From: Ramazzottius varieornatus
Taxonomy: Eukaryota; Tardigrada; Eutardigrada; Parachela; Ramazzottiidae
Length of the DNA: 64,000 bases
Direction: 5' to 3'
NCBI GenBank assembly: GCA_001949185.1
Contig: BDGG01000004.1
Location: 414,793 to 478,792, forward strand
The notes under the pieces are model-generated. The model made no database searches. It had not been told where the DNA came from and worked only from the letters and a program-made list of their open reading frames with translations. The position numbers and the translations under genes were made by a program. Below are positions 41,401-56,400 of the stretch, one piece after another. Position 1 is the stretch's first letter. The number at the start of each line of letters is the position of its first letter.

Positions 41401-44400
41401 GGTCCGAGTCTTGGCGCCACCCATAGCGGTACCACCTACTCGTGCCGAAAACGTAAACCAGGAAAACGTCCGCACCGAAAAGCGTCCCAAGGAGAATGGC
41501 TATCAGGAAACCCTATACGAAGACAGCGTAACGCACGCGACTCAGCAGCCGAGGAAACCGTCGACGTCTTGGAACCAGAAAGAAAGCTTCGAGCAAATGT
41601 AGGTTTGATTGATGAATCACGAGTCAAGAATTAGAGATAGTACTCCTGTAAATTAAGTTAATTGATACAGACCTGTAGAGAAATAACTATTGTCCGGAAG
41701 TTCAACGTTACCAACACAGTTTCCAGTTTCCTAGCACTTTGCCCGATGATAACATCATTGGCGAGATGTAGCCGCTAATGTTGCTCTGGATTAACCTTTT
41801 TCTGGTCCACTTCTGAAAATATTTCCTTATTGTTTAGCATACGGGAGGCCGAAGCGCGAAGGACAGATCAGCCCAACTACCATGCTGCGATTGTTGGTCA
41901 CGAGCCGGAAACGGTTCGCGACGACTTGCACGAGCTGGAAGGTACCTTCGCTCCGGACAATGTCGATCTCCGAATGAACGCACCAATTCGTGGCGGGTAA
42001 GTGAATCTGAATTTCGGTTTTGACTGCAAGCTCGATGCATGGCGCCTTTTTATACCTTACTGGCTGCCACATAGCTTGCACTAAAACATCAACACCTGCT
42101 TGGGCGAAGCATTTCATGAGTTGAGGCTTTTACTTTCCCATATTTTCTCCTTGTAATTTCCTTGCTCAGTATGGCACTAACCCCAAATTAGCTTCCTGGT
42201 TCGCACGTACCGGTACTTTGGCCCTTTTTCCTAGCTCCTCGTTTGTCCACTCTCTAATGTGATCGTTGTGTGATCATTTATCCTTGTCAACTCTTGAAGT
42301 CTCAATGTCGTACTGACGCTGTGTTTTTCTCCGGTTTGTGCAGGAAACTCAGATGGAAAACGTAAGTACTCTGTGCACTTTAACGTACACTACAGTAAGT
42401 TGCTTCATCCAGCTATCCGCTACTCTCTTGGTTCCCTGTGTTCGTTGGGCTCTGGTACCGAAATTTCTAGTCGTGTTCACCGTGCTGGTACGTGTGGCCC
42501 TGACTTAACAAAAAATCTATAATGTCTGACATCCGAAAGCCCCTTTTTTCTAAGCTTTCAGATAACAATTCGGAGGTCGGCAAACGAGACGTACAAGATC
42601 TCTATCTAAGTGGCGCATACTTCCGTTGCCATTGGCTGGAAATGTGGGCCACTTCAGTATCAGTCCAGTGCGTTCTGTTTTTCTGCCCTCTAATTACCCC
42701 CAATTACCAATTTACCGTCTCCCTAAAATTATCCAGATACTTTCAAACTAATTTCCAATAATTTAACCTAAAGTTTTGCCGGGTGAAACTTAACCATGAA
42801 TTATCAGGTGGCGTCTTTCATTCTCACATTGACAGCACGGCATTGCTGCATCGCACACAAAACACCGCCGCGCTCAAGTGCACCGCGTGTTGTGATTAAT
42901 TTGCCATCCTACCAGCGTATATTTCTTATTTCATTTTTCCAAACGTCGTTCCAAGACAGTAGTGTTGATTGACTGCCTTTCTCTCTCCTTTCATGCGTGT
43001 GACAACAGTACCTTTTTGCGAGGCAGTTTTCTGGTGAGCTTCCTGGTGGATGCCCGTGGTGGCGCCATGCGCGGCTGCCGTCACTCTGGCATCCGTGTCA
43101 TCATCCCACCTCGCAAGGCTCCTTGCCCCATGCGCATCACCTGCAAGTATTTGACCAAAGACAAGGTGGCCATACCGCCACCGCTGATGGAAGGAGAAGG
43201 TCTGGCTTGCCGCATTTTGGAAATGGGGCCGCTTGGAGCCAAATTCCTCGGGTAAGTACAGACCCATCGCCATGAGTTTTCGTAGGAAAAATTTCCAGTT
43301 CTTCAGTTCTCCCTTGTGAATCTCTGATCGCCATCTGTCTGCCGTATTGATAGTTACGCTAGTGGCGCAGTGAAGAAAACTATATTGAATAATTCTTTTT
43401 CTCAGACCGGTCATCATCGAAATTCCCCACTTCGCCTCCCTGCGAGAAAACGAACGCGAGGTCCAGATCCTGCGCAGTGAGAACGGCCAGACTTGGAGGG
43501 AACACACACTGGAAGCTACGGAAGATGCCGTGCAGAAGGTTCTCAACGAAAGTTTCGACCCCGATGGTAAGACGATATTTTTTGGGATTGCATCTATCGA
43601 GCACACGGCGAAATTAGTCGAAGGCGGAAGAATGCAACGTTCGTCTTCTTCTTCAGAGCTGAGTGCCATTGAAGATCTGCAAACCAACCGCATCATCCGC
43701 ATTCTCACCACCGACTTCCCTCTCTACTTCGCCATTGTCTCGCGTATTCGCCAGGAAGTCCACGCCGTTGGACCTGACGGTGGCATCATCACATCGACTG
43801 TCCAGCCACAAGTACAGGCTCTCTTCCCCGAAGGGGCTCTGACCAAGAAGATCAAGGTCGGAGTACAAGCGCACGTCATCCCACCTGACGTCGTTGCTCG
43901 CCTCTTGGCTTCCAACCGCATCGCCGTCAGCCCCATTGTCACCGTCGAACCTCGTCGCCGCAAGTTCCACAAGCCCATAACGCTGACTATCCCTCTCCCT
44001 CGAGCAGCTGGCAAGGGCATGGTCAACCAGTACACCAGCGACTCGCCCAATCTGCGACTCCTGTGCAGCATAACAGGTATGAACTATCGTAGAAAAACGG
44101 CTGATTATGCGTGCGTTATTCAGTTTGCCATAAAAGTCCGATGTGGAGATTGGAGAAAATCGAAATATTGTGAAAGTGTGATCTGATGAAATTGTTTCAT
44201 GGGCCATGCTTTTTTTACAGGTGGTACCACGCCAGCCCAGTGGGAGGATATTACGGGTTCGACGCCCTTGGTGATCGTGAACGACTGTATCCAGTTCACC
44301 ACGACGGTCTCCGCCCGTTTCTGGCTGATGGACTGTGGGCACAACATCTCGGAAGCTGTTCGATTCGGACATGCTGTATACTCCGATGCTTGTGTTGTAC

Positions 44401-47400
44401 CGTACATGGCCAAGTTTGTCGTGTACGCTCGACGCTTCGATAACGAGGAAGCGCGACTCCGTGTCTTTTGTATGACTGACGACAAAGAAGACAAGACACT
44501 GGAACATCAAGAACGCTTTGTTGAGGTAAGAATTAGCTGACGCAAAAGGGCGAAATGCCGCCGAGATACTGGCGAACTTGTTATCGCTTACCGAACTTAC
44601 CAGTCAATAGCAAACAGGTTCAAGGCATCCACATTTCTTGTTTTAGGTGTCCAAGAGCCGCGACGTGGAAGTGTTGGAAGGCAAGAACCTATACATCGAA
44701 ATGGCCGGAAACCTGATCCCGGTTACCAAGTCCGGCGACCAGATCCACTTCCCCTTTTACCCCTTCCAAGAGAACCGACTACCCTTCTTGGTCAAAGTCA
44801 AGGATCCCAATGACGATGCTCAAGGTAGACTGGCTTTCATGCGTGAAGCCAAGTCTGGACGAAACGACTTGCCTCAAACACCCATCTGCAACCTGAGCGT
44901 TCGTCTCCCCGACGAACTTAGCGTAAGCACAACACCTCATCCACTCCTTGTTCACGTATGACAGATCGTAATAAATCACCACGAAAGTGGTCAACCCATT
45001 CGTGAGTGGAGTAACGTTACGTTGACTGAACTTCGACGCAGCGTAGTTGAAACGTTGTCTTTCTACAGCCAATGGAACCAACTCAAGCGAAGGACCTGGT
45101 GACCATCGTCCGACGTCCCGTCTACATGCGTGAGATCGGCAAGGCCGGATCAGTCCATAAGGCTGACGTCCGGTTACACGACGTGGCCGATATGGTTGGA
45201 TCTGACTGGCCCGCCTTGGCTCAGCAACTAGGCTTCCGCGATCCAGAGATCCAGTCTCTGATGGACGAAGAGCCCAAGACCAACATTCAGGCCTTCAACA
45301 TGCTGCGCCGCTGGATCGCTCGTCGCGACGTGACCAAGTCGGCCGGCAATGAACTGGAGCAAGCATTGAAACGCATTGGTCGAGACGACATCGTCAACAA
45401 AGTCATGTTTAACGTCAAGCTCCTGACGGACGATCTGGACCGAACCATGGCTCGATTGAGTGTCGACCGGGACCAGGTGGGCTTCGATGCCTTGCACGAA
45501 GAGATCGGTCCGGGAACCAGCGCGGTGGAAGGAGGCACTGAAACCTTTGTTCGAGACTACGTCAGAGGGTAATGACTCGCTTTTACTTCCCCATTCCTCA
45601 CTTTTTCCATGTATTCTAGAAGATAAGTGTATCATATTATACTTCTCCAGATACCGGGAACCAGTCAGAGCAGAATCGGAACCGACCAGTGAGACCACTT
45701 CGCTCCATGAACATGTTATGGAAGAAGGTATGTTGAATATTCAGCGGTGTTCCTTCGCTACTGTCCTCCTACAGGATTTGAAGTAGTACCGATAATGCGA
45801 AAATATCTGTGTAGAAGTGGGAGCGAATCGAAGTGGAGAACCAGCTACCAAAGAGGTGCTCCATGAGCGTGTCACTCAGCAGAGACCTCCTAGCCCACCT
45901 CAACGCCAGATTTCCCAACGAGAAAGGGAGGAAGCTACGAGCCGGCTTTCTTCTACCATGCGATCTATGGACACGCCGGTACTCATGCGGGATGTCGAGA
46001 ACACACGCGAAAGTGAGCGTCTGTACGAAACTGTCTGTAAGTATAACACAGTGCGGGCAGAGTACAGTGGCCGAATTGCTGTAGAGAAATGTCAACAACA
46101 CTTCACACCATTGCGTTCCCCATGACATGAAACGCACTTGATGAACGGCATCGACTTGCTTAAAATACATGAACTTCGTCTAACTTTTTTCCAGCTCAAC
46201 GGGAAGTTGTGGAACCACGCGCAGTGGAAGTCCGCACGCTGACCGGACAAGTGTCGCCAACAGCCGAGGTGGTGGTCAGTCGTGAAGATGTTCGTCGTAC
46301 TTCGCCCGCAGAACCTACCCCACCTTCGCCTCGAACCAAGCCTGTCCCACCTCCCCGTCACGATCAACCCCATGTTCAGTACGCTGAACACGTCTCGACG
46401 TTCGAGTTGCCCAAGGAGACTCCCACCTACGTTCGTGAGGCCGGAGTGGACGAGTCAACGCCCACAGTCAGCGAGGCCCGTCGCCTGTCCGGCCCTGCTC
46501 CTGCCGACGACAACGCCCAAAAGTCCATCTCGCAGAAACAGTTCGAGACTGTCGAAACCGAACACGACGAAGACGGCAACTTGGTCACTAAGAAGACTAT
46601 CACTACGGTCAAGACCACCCGCTCCACACGAACCATCACTGGTGGTAAGTAACGTCCCTTCGTTTCACACCATACTGTAGTACCGATGAATGACTACTGA
46701 CTTACTTTACAGACCAAGACGAGCTGATCAAGCAAGCCACCGAAGGTGAGCTCCGCAATATCCCGCAAAGCGTCCTTGGTGACGTCCAACAGCAAAGCCG
46801 AGTTGATATTTCTGGGCCGGAAATCACCGATGTGACAGAATCTTACGTCAGAGATAACCAGTCAGCAGAAGGTAAGAGCTGAAGCAAAACAGAAACAGAA
46901 ACCGCGACAGTTCAATCAACACTTCAAACGCCCAAAGCATGAAATACCAAAGCGAAATAAAAACTGGCTGCACCACAACTCAAAGCTTCCGTTCGAAATC
47001 TAACTTAGCCATTTGATTATTTGTTCGATATTTTCATCTACTTTATGTTGTGCATGTGTGCTTGCTTTCACATATGTTGAAGTGAACCCATATGCGGAAT
47101 GATGGCCACTCTACTACAGTAACTGAATCTTACGACCGATAAGTTATCTATGAAGTTTCTACCGCCCGCATTGGGCATCATCTGTAACCATAGGCGCGAT
47201 TAGCTCGGTACCCGGAAGTGGTTTTTGGACAGCAAAAGGCGGTCGTCAGCGTTAATCAGGCTATGCTTGAAGTACTTTGAACAGCAGAAAGATGTTTTGC
47301 TATTCAATAACTGTTCATGTTGGAAGGAAGCAGGCCGCCCTTGCACTCCGCTTGACAGTTTATTTTTCGAGACACTTGCAAGACATGGCAAGCTGACATT

Positions 47401-50400
47401 TAGCGTAAACCTGCCATGGACAATTTACGATGCTCGAAATAACCGGTCGTGAAATAAGTGAAATCCACCCGACACCTTCTCCTTCGTCAGTTCCCACTCA
47501 GTTCGGCCCATATCTTTCAATCGAACAATCTCCTCCTTCACTCACGCTTTCTTAATCGAAGTCTTCCGTACTTGTCCAGCCACAAAGTTCCTACGGACCT
47601 CAGTCTGTAAAGCCTTGCATGTTTTCTCCGAACCTTCTGTTAATACCATGTTTGAGTTTTTGATCTAACGAGTCAACCCACCGTCGCCGGAAAAAAGATT
47701 CATCTGCCTCTAACAACAACTACCATCTCGGCTGGATGTCCCCCTGACTACCCTCCACTGTGATAACAACTTGACGCTACCGTATTGACTGCACGGATCA
47801 TGTTTCAAATACGTAAGAATGACTTCAGTTTGTCCATTATCTTCGCTGTAATGCTTACCATTTCCGACGGGTTTTTTTAATGTTCCTCGTCAGTCATTGG
47901 CTGCTCGATTTGAGCTGACTCGCTGTTTTGGGTATAGGAACCACCATTCAGTACCATGCATTCGAACCCGCCTCGGAGGATGTTCCTCGCGATGTGGAGA
48001 CCCTCATGCGTCAGTTCGAAACCGAACCCACCACGTCACGCACACCTCGAGATCCACAACTCGCCATGGCACTTGGCTACTCCTCTCCAGTTCGACCTCG
48101 TCGAGTCCAAGAGCTAGCTGAAAAGCCCATCCCGCCACCACGCGGTCGGGTGGTCTCCACTGAGCACCGTGGGTCGATCGACGGAGGTTCCACCACTGAT
48201 GATTTGTCATACCAGACCGCACTCGAGAGTGCTAGCGAAGGTTCAACCTACTACACGGCGCGAGAAGGAAGGAGCGCTAGCATCAGCAGTGGCGCCACCT
48301 TGGTCTCCGAAGGAGAGGTGAAACAGATCGACAGCGACGCTGAATCAGTGTTTTCCGGGTATGAGCAAGGTTTGTCGGGATCACGACAGACACTGGTGAC
48401 AGCTGAACGGGAACGAAATGGCCGCGAACTCACGCCGGTCAATGAAATGCTACCCAGTGCCTCGAGTTTAGACCTAGTACCTGAGATGGTCAGAGAAGAG
48501 TTCGATGTTGAGGAAGGACCCAACTACTTCTTACTGTCAAACGTCCAGGGAGAACAAGAAACCAAACTCCAGCCTGAAATTCCGATGGTCGTTGATACCG
48601 AGCGTGAGACTGAAACCCTGATAGAGAGCGTACAGGAAAATGACGAGCCAGTGTTCGCGTCCGAAATGATGGTGACGGACTCGCGAATGACTCGAGAGGA
48701 GTTCTCCGTTGACTCGTTGAATGAAATTCAGCAGCAAGCACAGCAGACTAGTGAAGGGGAACAGGAAATCACCGCGGAGGAACAACAGCAAATCGAAACG
48801 TACAATCAGTCCATTGACGACACATTACGTGACATGATAGCCAATATGGAGTTAATCAGGCAAGAGTCAGGACTAGCGCCTACTGAGCACGCGACCTTTG
48901 ACCAGTCAACAGGTCGGAATCGATCAAGGACAAGCTTGACAATCGAAGAACCCATTGATCGCGAAACCGTCGATGCCTTACTAGAAGAAACGTACTCTCC
49001 TCGTTCTTCCCGTTCGCGAAAAGAGTCATCAGACGTCGTCACCTCCGACGAACAGTCACATGCACAAGAGCTGGAGAACCTTCGGTTGCACGAGTCGCTC
49101 TCCGTCCAACAGACCGGCGAGTTCCCGGGAGAGTTCCTGCGAAGGTTCATCCAAGAAAGGGACAGAGGTCGGACGTTCTTCACGCCAAGACCGTTGGGCG
49201 TGGTGATCAACCCGGATAGCCCAGAGTTCGTCCAGCAGATGGCAGCTATAGTGTCGGAGGAGACGCACTTGTTGGAGAGACGACAGCAAGAGATGGACGA
49301 GTTCCTCCAAGAAGGTCCGAAGCAGGTTATGATAACGCCCGGTGTGTCGACCGAAGAAAGTGAGGTGGTGACCACCAGGCAGTACGAGGAAGTTGACGGT
49401 AAAATAACCAAGATCACTACTCGAGGCTCCATCAGTCTTCCTTGTGGTCTAGTCTTTGAACCTACCATCCAGATAATCAATGTCGTTCCCCACTAACCAA
49501 TCAGACCAAATTAACTCACCATTTCGATCATAACCAAAACAATGAAAAATTAAAAACGGAAACTAATTACCCGAATTGAACAAACCACACACTAGACAGA
49601 TCACTTTAACACTGCATGACCACCTACGGTAGTGACCTGTACAGTTGCCGTATTGGTCGGTTCGCCGTCCGTCTTTGTGTTCCTGCTTCCAAATTCGTTC
49701 GTGCCCCTTTGTTCGCCTGTTCTCTGTGCGGGAATGCGTCGGAATGGAGGCTGCTCGTTTGCTGTTGGCTATGCACTCGTCTCGTCCTCAACCAATCAAC
49801 CAAACAACTTTCCTGTCTGTATCAACCTTGCCCTAACCTGCTCTTTTCCTCGGTCTTTTGAAGAACTCGGACGTACGGTACGCACCACCGAAGAAGAGCG
49901 ACTGATCACGGAAACCCGTCGCGTGGTTCATCATGGACCCGGCGCAGTACAGATTACTGAAATACCGGCAGAATTCACCGCTGCTTCCGGGCAATCTCAT
50001 GAAGAACATGAAGAATTGTCCGAAAATGTCGAAGAAATGGAGGTCGTTGGTGAACGACAGAACAAGGAGGCTTCCGTGAGTTGAAACTTCGTCACGGTTT
50101 CCGGTTTTTTAGTTTAGAGAAATATGGTTTGCTTTGCATAGGAGCTTTTACATGAGACAGTGAGTCAAGTAAGAGGTTCTTCGTCCATGGATGAAGAAAG
50201 TAGCCTTGAGAGGACGGCTGAAGAAGTTGTGAAGGATGCGGTGGACAAGGCGGTGGAAGAGCTCGAGCGCGAAGACCTGCGAGGAGAAACCAGTGAGTGA
50301 AGGGTGTGCCGTGAAACGCTTCAATCGATCAATCGAGTGTATTGCCGCTACATTGTAAAACCCGCACAACACGCGCGCTGGCTGGCCTGCCTGACTGCAA

Positions 50401-53400
50401 CCTGCGCTGCATTTGCAACTTTGTGCCCAAAAAGAAAAGCGAAATACCTTTTCGACCATTATTTTTGTCAGTATCATCCTTTTCATTTGTCCTTTTTACA
50501 AACGACAGAGTTTCGGTCTGTGTGTGACAATTAAACCGGTGAATATTGTTCCTGTGTGTAATATCATCATTTAGTTAGAGTGACAGTTGGTGTGCGCTTT
50601 GCTAGCTGAGCATGGCGCCTTGATTGAGTGATTAGCATCATATCATACTTGAGTGTCGTAAGATTCACAGTGTGGCCATCATTTCTACTTACTGACCAAT
50701 CTACCAGTCAAAAACCATCCTCCTCATTTTCTTTTCTTCATTTCGCGCTCGTATTTCTGTTGCCTTATTTTCATTCTGTTCTGTTTTTCTGTTTCTCGTC
50801 CATCAGAAGCCACGTCGCCGCAGCGACCTTCGCAGTTGTTCGCCGGTGGATTCAGTGGGGCGAGGTTGAATGTTGATAGCTCGACGGTGCCCATTATTGA
50901 GACACCGTCCACCAATGTCCTCATTGACACCACGGAGTTTGAGACACAAGGCCAGTTGTCGCCGGTCGAACTGACAGAGAACCAACCAGAATTCCGCGAT
51001 GAAAGTCTGGCGGAAACCCAGATGCCCATTGTGGAAGAACCTTTGGGTGGTATGACGCCCAGTGCAGGTACAGACACAAACACTAACACCTTTTGATATC
51101 CTAACGCAGCCGACTAACAACTATCAATGCAAGCTACTAACCCCGCGAAACTAAGTGTTACACTTCCTAAGTCGCGAAAGGTCAAGTGTCTCTTGTTGGA
51201 GTAACACAGTGCTTAGTTTCTAAAATAGACTAGGTTTGGAGATGCCACCAGTGCTTTCTGCCGGACGATACTGAAACCTCATTGCTGAACAACACAAAGA
51301 CTTCGTAGGCTTGTCAACAAGGTTACCTTCAAGCTTTCGTGTTCAGGGCTACTTCAACAACTACAACTTAGGGTTACTTCGACAATAAGGCTCTTCGTTC
51401 TTTCTGTTCCTTCAAATTCATTCGGCTGAAATGATTGGTTGGCTTGCTTAAACCGCTGCTTATTCAAATACCGCTCATCTCTTCGTTTCGTTGCGCAACT
51501 GGACCTGCCTGAGCCATTACTCGCTGCCCATTATGCATGATGCATCCCTGGCCTTCCTTACCTTACGCGCGCTCATGCATGGAAGAATTATCCCCACTGA
51601 TTTGCTGATAGGTAACACATTCCCCTGCTAACTTCCCATATAACCTGCACTTGTCGCCATCAAACACTCTGACTAACTTGAATGTCTTTTTCTCTCCTCA
51701 CCCACCAGTGGCTGACGTTACCTCACCCGGTGATCAAGCGCATGCCTCAACTACCACCAGTACGCATGTGCGCGATGCGTCACCACCACCGCGCTCCTTC
51801 GAAACATTCGAAGAACCTACAACGTCCTTCCAGACTTCATCTTCAGGCTTTAAGCGTACAGTTCAAACAACTACAGTCACGTCAGAAACCATCGCTACGG
51901 TCCTTCAAGAATCTGAATCTGAAACCGCCGAGAAAGCCGCACTGTCGCGCAAGTTCACCTATCGTCAACAGCAACCACACACACCACATGGCTCACTTGA
52001 CATCGGCGAGGAAGAGGCACCTAACCGCCTGGAACTATCCAACTTTCAGCTGCGCCGCTTGTCCGAAGTAGCCGATACCCAAGCCGAGGAAGAGCGACGG
52101 ATGAGCTTGAAAGAGCGCGTTGCGTTCTTTGAGAAGAAAGCCCAAGAAGCAAAGACACCTTCACCGCCTTCCAGCTACAAGAGTCCCTCACCTCCCCGCC
52201 GTGAGAAGACACCTTCCCCACCCGTTCAACGGTCACCCTCGGTCACACTCTCTGAAGCTGAAGTTGGAGCAACAACACCTTCGACGCCCATAAGTCTACC
52301 ACGAGAAGCCTCCCGCGAAACGACCCCATCACCATCGCTGAGTGTGGGCGAACGACCAAAGTCACCGTCGCCACCGGTCAGCAGTCGATCGTCCCTCGAT
52401 CAGTCAGCGCCACCATCACCACCGCCACGCCGTATCTTCTCACCGGAGTCCGAACAACCACCCGGTCACTCCATCTTCGCTCCCCAGCTGGTCTCCGCTG
52501 ACAAGCCACCGCTACCCCCGCTTCGCATCAAGTCACCACCGACAATACCGGTGCGTGGAGATACTGAGGTGGTTGAGGATGACAAGACACCCACACCGAC
52601 GTCTTCTCGACCTCAAACGCCACCTTCGCCACCAGTGCGACAATTCTTCACAACTACCGAAGAAGACTACAGTACAATGGTCACGTCCCGCAAACCATCG
52701 CCGCCACCTCGAGAAGTGTTTGTCCCACCGTCACCTCCACCACGTACCGAACCCTCACCTGAAGAAACGACGTCCGGAGAGAGACTTCATGAAGAAGTGA
52801 CCGAGATACAAATGTCCTCTAGGGCATCACCGGCAACCGAAGAACAGTTACACGAGGAAGTAACTCGTTCTGAGCCGATTAAAGAGCGTCCACTGCATTC
52901 AGAGCGATCATCAGTATCGAGTAGTACCACCGATGAGGAACTGAGAGAAATCAGCCAAGCCGAGGTTGACTTACCCTCACTGGCGACTGAAGTGGAAACT
53001 TTGGCCAAGGAACAGGAGTATATGGCTGAACGGGTGCCATCTCCAGATAGCCCTAAAGAAGGGCACGTACGCGAGGTGGTTCATCGAATAGAGTCCCTCA
53101 TCTCGTCACAGTCAGTCACTTCGCGGTTGTCTGAACGATCGCGAAGCTCCTCCACGCAAAGTCGAACACCGTCACCCCCGCTACCGGTAGCAACTGTCGC
53201 CTCACCTGCTTTAGCATCCTCCAGGCAGATCTTTACTCCAATGGGCGTCATAGACATAATAGATATCGAACCGGAAGTTAGAGTAAGGCAGATGCCAGCT
53301 GTGGTGGAGCATGTTGAGACGGTTACAGAACGTTACCTGAAGCGGAATGCTATTGAAGTTGCTTCGGAGCCCAGCCCGGGCTCCCCGCATGTGGATGTAA

Positions 53401-56400
53401 TTGAGTCAGACGTCTCGCAGGACTTTGACGCATTGGAACGAGCGTTAAAACAGGAACATGATGAAAGACAAGAGCTGGACGCACACAGCGTAAGTGGAAA
53501 ATATGTAGTAAAGTGACAAACACCCAAGTTGAAAAATGATTGAAAAGTCTCTAGCATGATTGGTTTTCGTTAAGCACTCGTGTTCGAAATATTTTGTTAG
53601 TAACAGAAGTGTTGTATGAATTATACTGCTGATGTCCGCAAATATGATTTTCATAGAGCGAAACTGAGGATGTATCGAAGGAGAACCGACTCATTTCTCC
53701 AATGATGAATCTTCGTCTCGCTTCCTTCGAAGAGCCCCTGCAAGAGCCCGCTGCAGCTCCCACTGGCTACCAAACGGACACCACCCCCAGCTCTACCCCG
53801 CGAAGCATTGTTCTCTCCACAAGCGAGGAAGAGTCCACTTCATCCTTACAAACTTCTCCACGACCCGCCGTCTTCCCTATTGATTCGCTCTATATTACCA
53901 CCACCACGACCACTACCAGAATTTCCTCGCCGGTACCCGACACTCAGCCGATGATTAGCCCGCGCACCCCAGCTAAGCTGTCACCAACCAACAGCTCTCA
54001 CCTAGTGGAAGAGTCCATGATGATGCGCAGTGCATCTTCCAGCCCGGCTACTTCGCCGCGGCAGCCACCGGCCAAGATCTCCCCCATGGACCGACCGATC
54101 TTCGGTGGCCTGTCGTTCCCTACACCTGGTCCTACTGAGAAGCGGCAGCTGTACCTGCAAGAAAAACTGGACCGGTCGCGACCTACCACGCCCAACGGAA
54201 AGCTTGATCGCAGATTGTCGGGGGAAACTTCACCAACAAAAATTCCGCCTCGACATTTCGGAAGTGAAATCTTGGAAGAGAGCGTCTCTACCGCGCATGT
54301 AAGTATCTCTACTTGTGACGTACTGTACTCTTAACCGGGACATTATGCGGCCCGATTTGCACAGTTTTCCACCAAACTTCCCGATTGATACTATATTCTA
54401 AGCGGTAACCGGCAAAATTGTTCAGGGTGCTCCGCATACTCCCTCTCAGGTCGAGGAGTCCGAGCAACTGACCGAAACCGTCATCAAAGAGCATATGTCG
54501 CCTGTGATTTCCCCAGTGGACACCTTGACCATCGTGTCCGACTTCTCCACACGCGCTCACCCCGAAGTCCTTCAGTTCCCCACAGCTCAACCGGACTTTG
54601 ACGCTAGCTCAACGGCCGTCGAGACTTCCGATACGACCCCTCAATCCACACCTTCCGTATCCGATTACAACACCCGTCAGACATCTTTCGAAGAAGGGGA
54701 GACCCAAGCGGAAGTGCCACATGACAACGCCCGTCAATTGCACAAGTCGCTGTCTTTCGGTGCCAACCAGGCTTCCTCTACGGCGTCAGAGTCCTTACTC
54801 AAGTCTCTTGCTCACAGCTCATTCGAGAGCACCATCACCACTCACACAACTCACAGCGAGACGATCTCTGCCATCACGCAACTTCCTCACTCTTCTTCGC
54901 TGGAACAACTTGAGGAACGAGTGGAAATGATGGAGCAACCTCATACAGCCAATCAACGACGGGCATCTATCGTTGATCGATTCGGTGAGACGGAGAATAT
55001 TCCTGCAGCTGTCCGACACGAAGGTGGACAACATCAGTTCAGCCACCAAACGGAAGCTGAACATGTACCTGACCGCTCTCAAGTCTTCGAACCCGAATCA
55101 CCTTACGCAGTTTCTGAAAAGGAACTGATTGAGCGCACTTACTCAACCCAGCCTGCGGAAAGACAAGTGCCACTCGAACCTGCTTCACCTTACGCCGAGT
55201 TTGGCGTGGAGAACATCCAAGAAGCCGAAGAGGCCGTCTCGCACAGTGCACAACGGCAAAGCGTACCGCACTTACAGCCGGCTTCACCTTATGCCGAGTT
55301 TGGCACTGAAAATACTGCACAGGCCGAAGAGGCAGCATCCGAGTCCGAACCCGGGGTCAGTCCCGCCCGACTGGAACCAGCCTCACCCTATGCCGAATTC
55401 GGTCAGGAGAACATTTTGGAGGCTGAAGCGGTGTGGCCAAAGCGCTTACCGTTGGTTCCCGAAGGACCCTATGCCGAATATGGCATCGAGAATATCCACG
55501 ATGCCGAAACCGTTATCGAGCAGCAAGCCATTCCGCGAGACATTTCTTACGAAAATATTGCTGAGGTATGCACCGTAACAGTATTTGCAATTTCAGAATA
55601 TCTCAAACTTTCGGAGATTGTCAGCTGAGACGTAGGCAAATGAATTGCACCGAATCGTTATCTCGACTGCCGCATGGTTTTTGCTGTTGTTTGAAAGTGT
55701 GCGCCACTTGGGAAAGCGACCTGACGCATTCTTTTGCCCATGTCTTAACTAAATGATACACAATTGATCTTGCAAGACATTAGACGTAAGACTTTTTTCC
55801 GTGCTGTAGATTTCTCATCAAGAAACGCCAGAAGAAATTCGCTACACAGCTGAGGAGATCACCGAAAGCGTCGTCGAACAGGCGATAGGCGATCTACAGG
55901 TCAGCTCGGTACTGGACCAGCAACGTGAGCTGTTCCATTCCAATGAGATCCTCGAAGAAGACGTAATGGTCAGAGAGGTTGAGGCTGAAGCTCGGCCAGA
56001 TGTGGAACGACGAGCCTCCATTGAGCAAGTCATCGAGCGTACAGGTAAGAGTTTACCACATTTCACCACGATGATTCGATGCGCTACTTGGTTTTCCTGT
56101 AGCCTAATTATATTCGCAGGTCCATTGGAAATACACGCTCGATCGGTTCAACAAGAATTCGACGAAGCCGCCGACAAGTTCGTCGCTCGTTTCATCCGCC
56201 GAGCTTCCATGGGTGGTGACATTTCTCCCGAAGACCTCTCCGACGCGGAACAGCTCGAAAGCCGAGAAGAACTCCCGGGTCGCCAGTCCCCACCAGAGTT
56301 TCACACTGTGGCTCCCCCAGACTTCCAGTTGCCCGCTGTTCCCCTCGTACGAGATTCCGATGAAGAAAGCGGCAACCAAACCGAAACCGAACTGTTGGAC

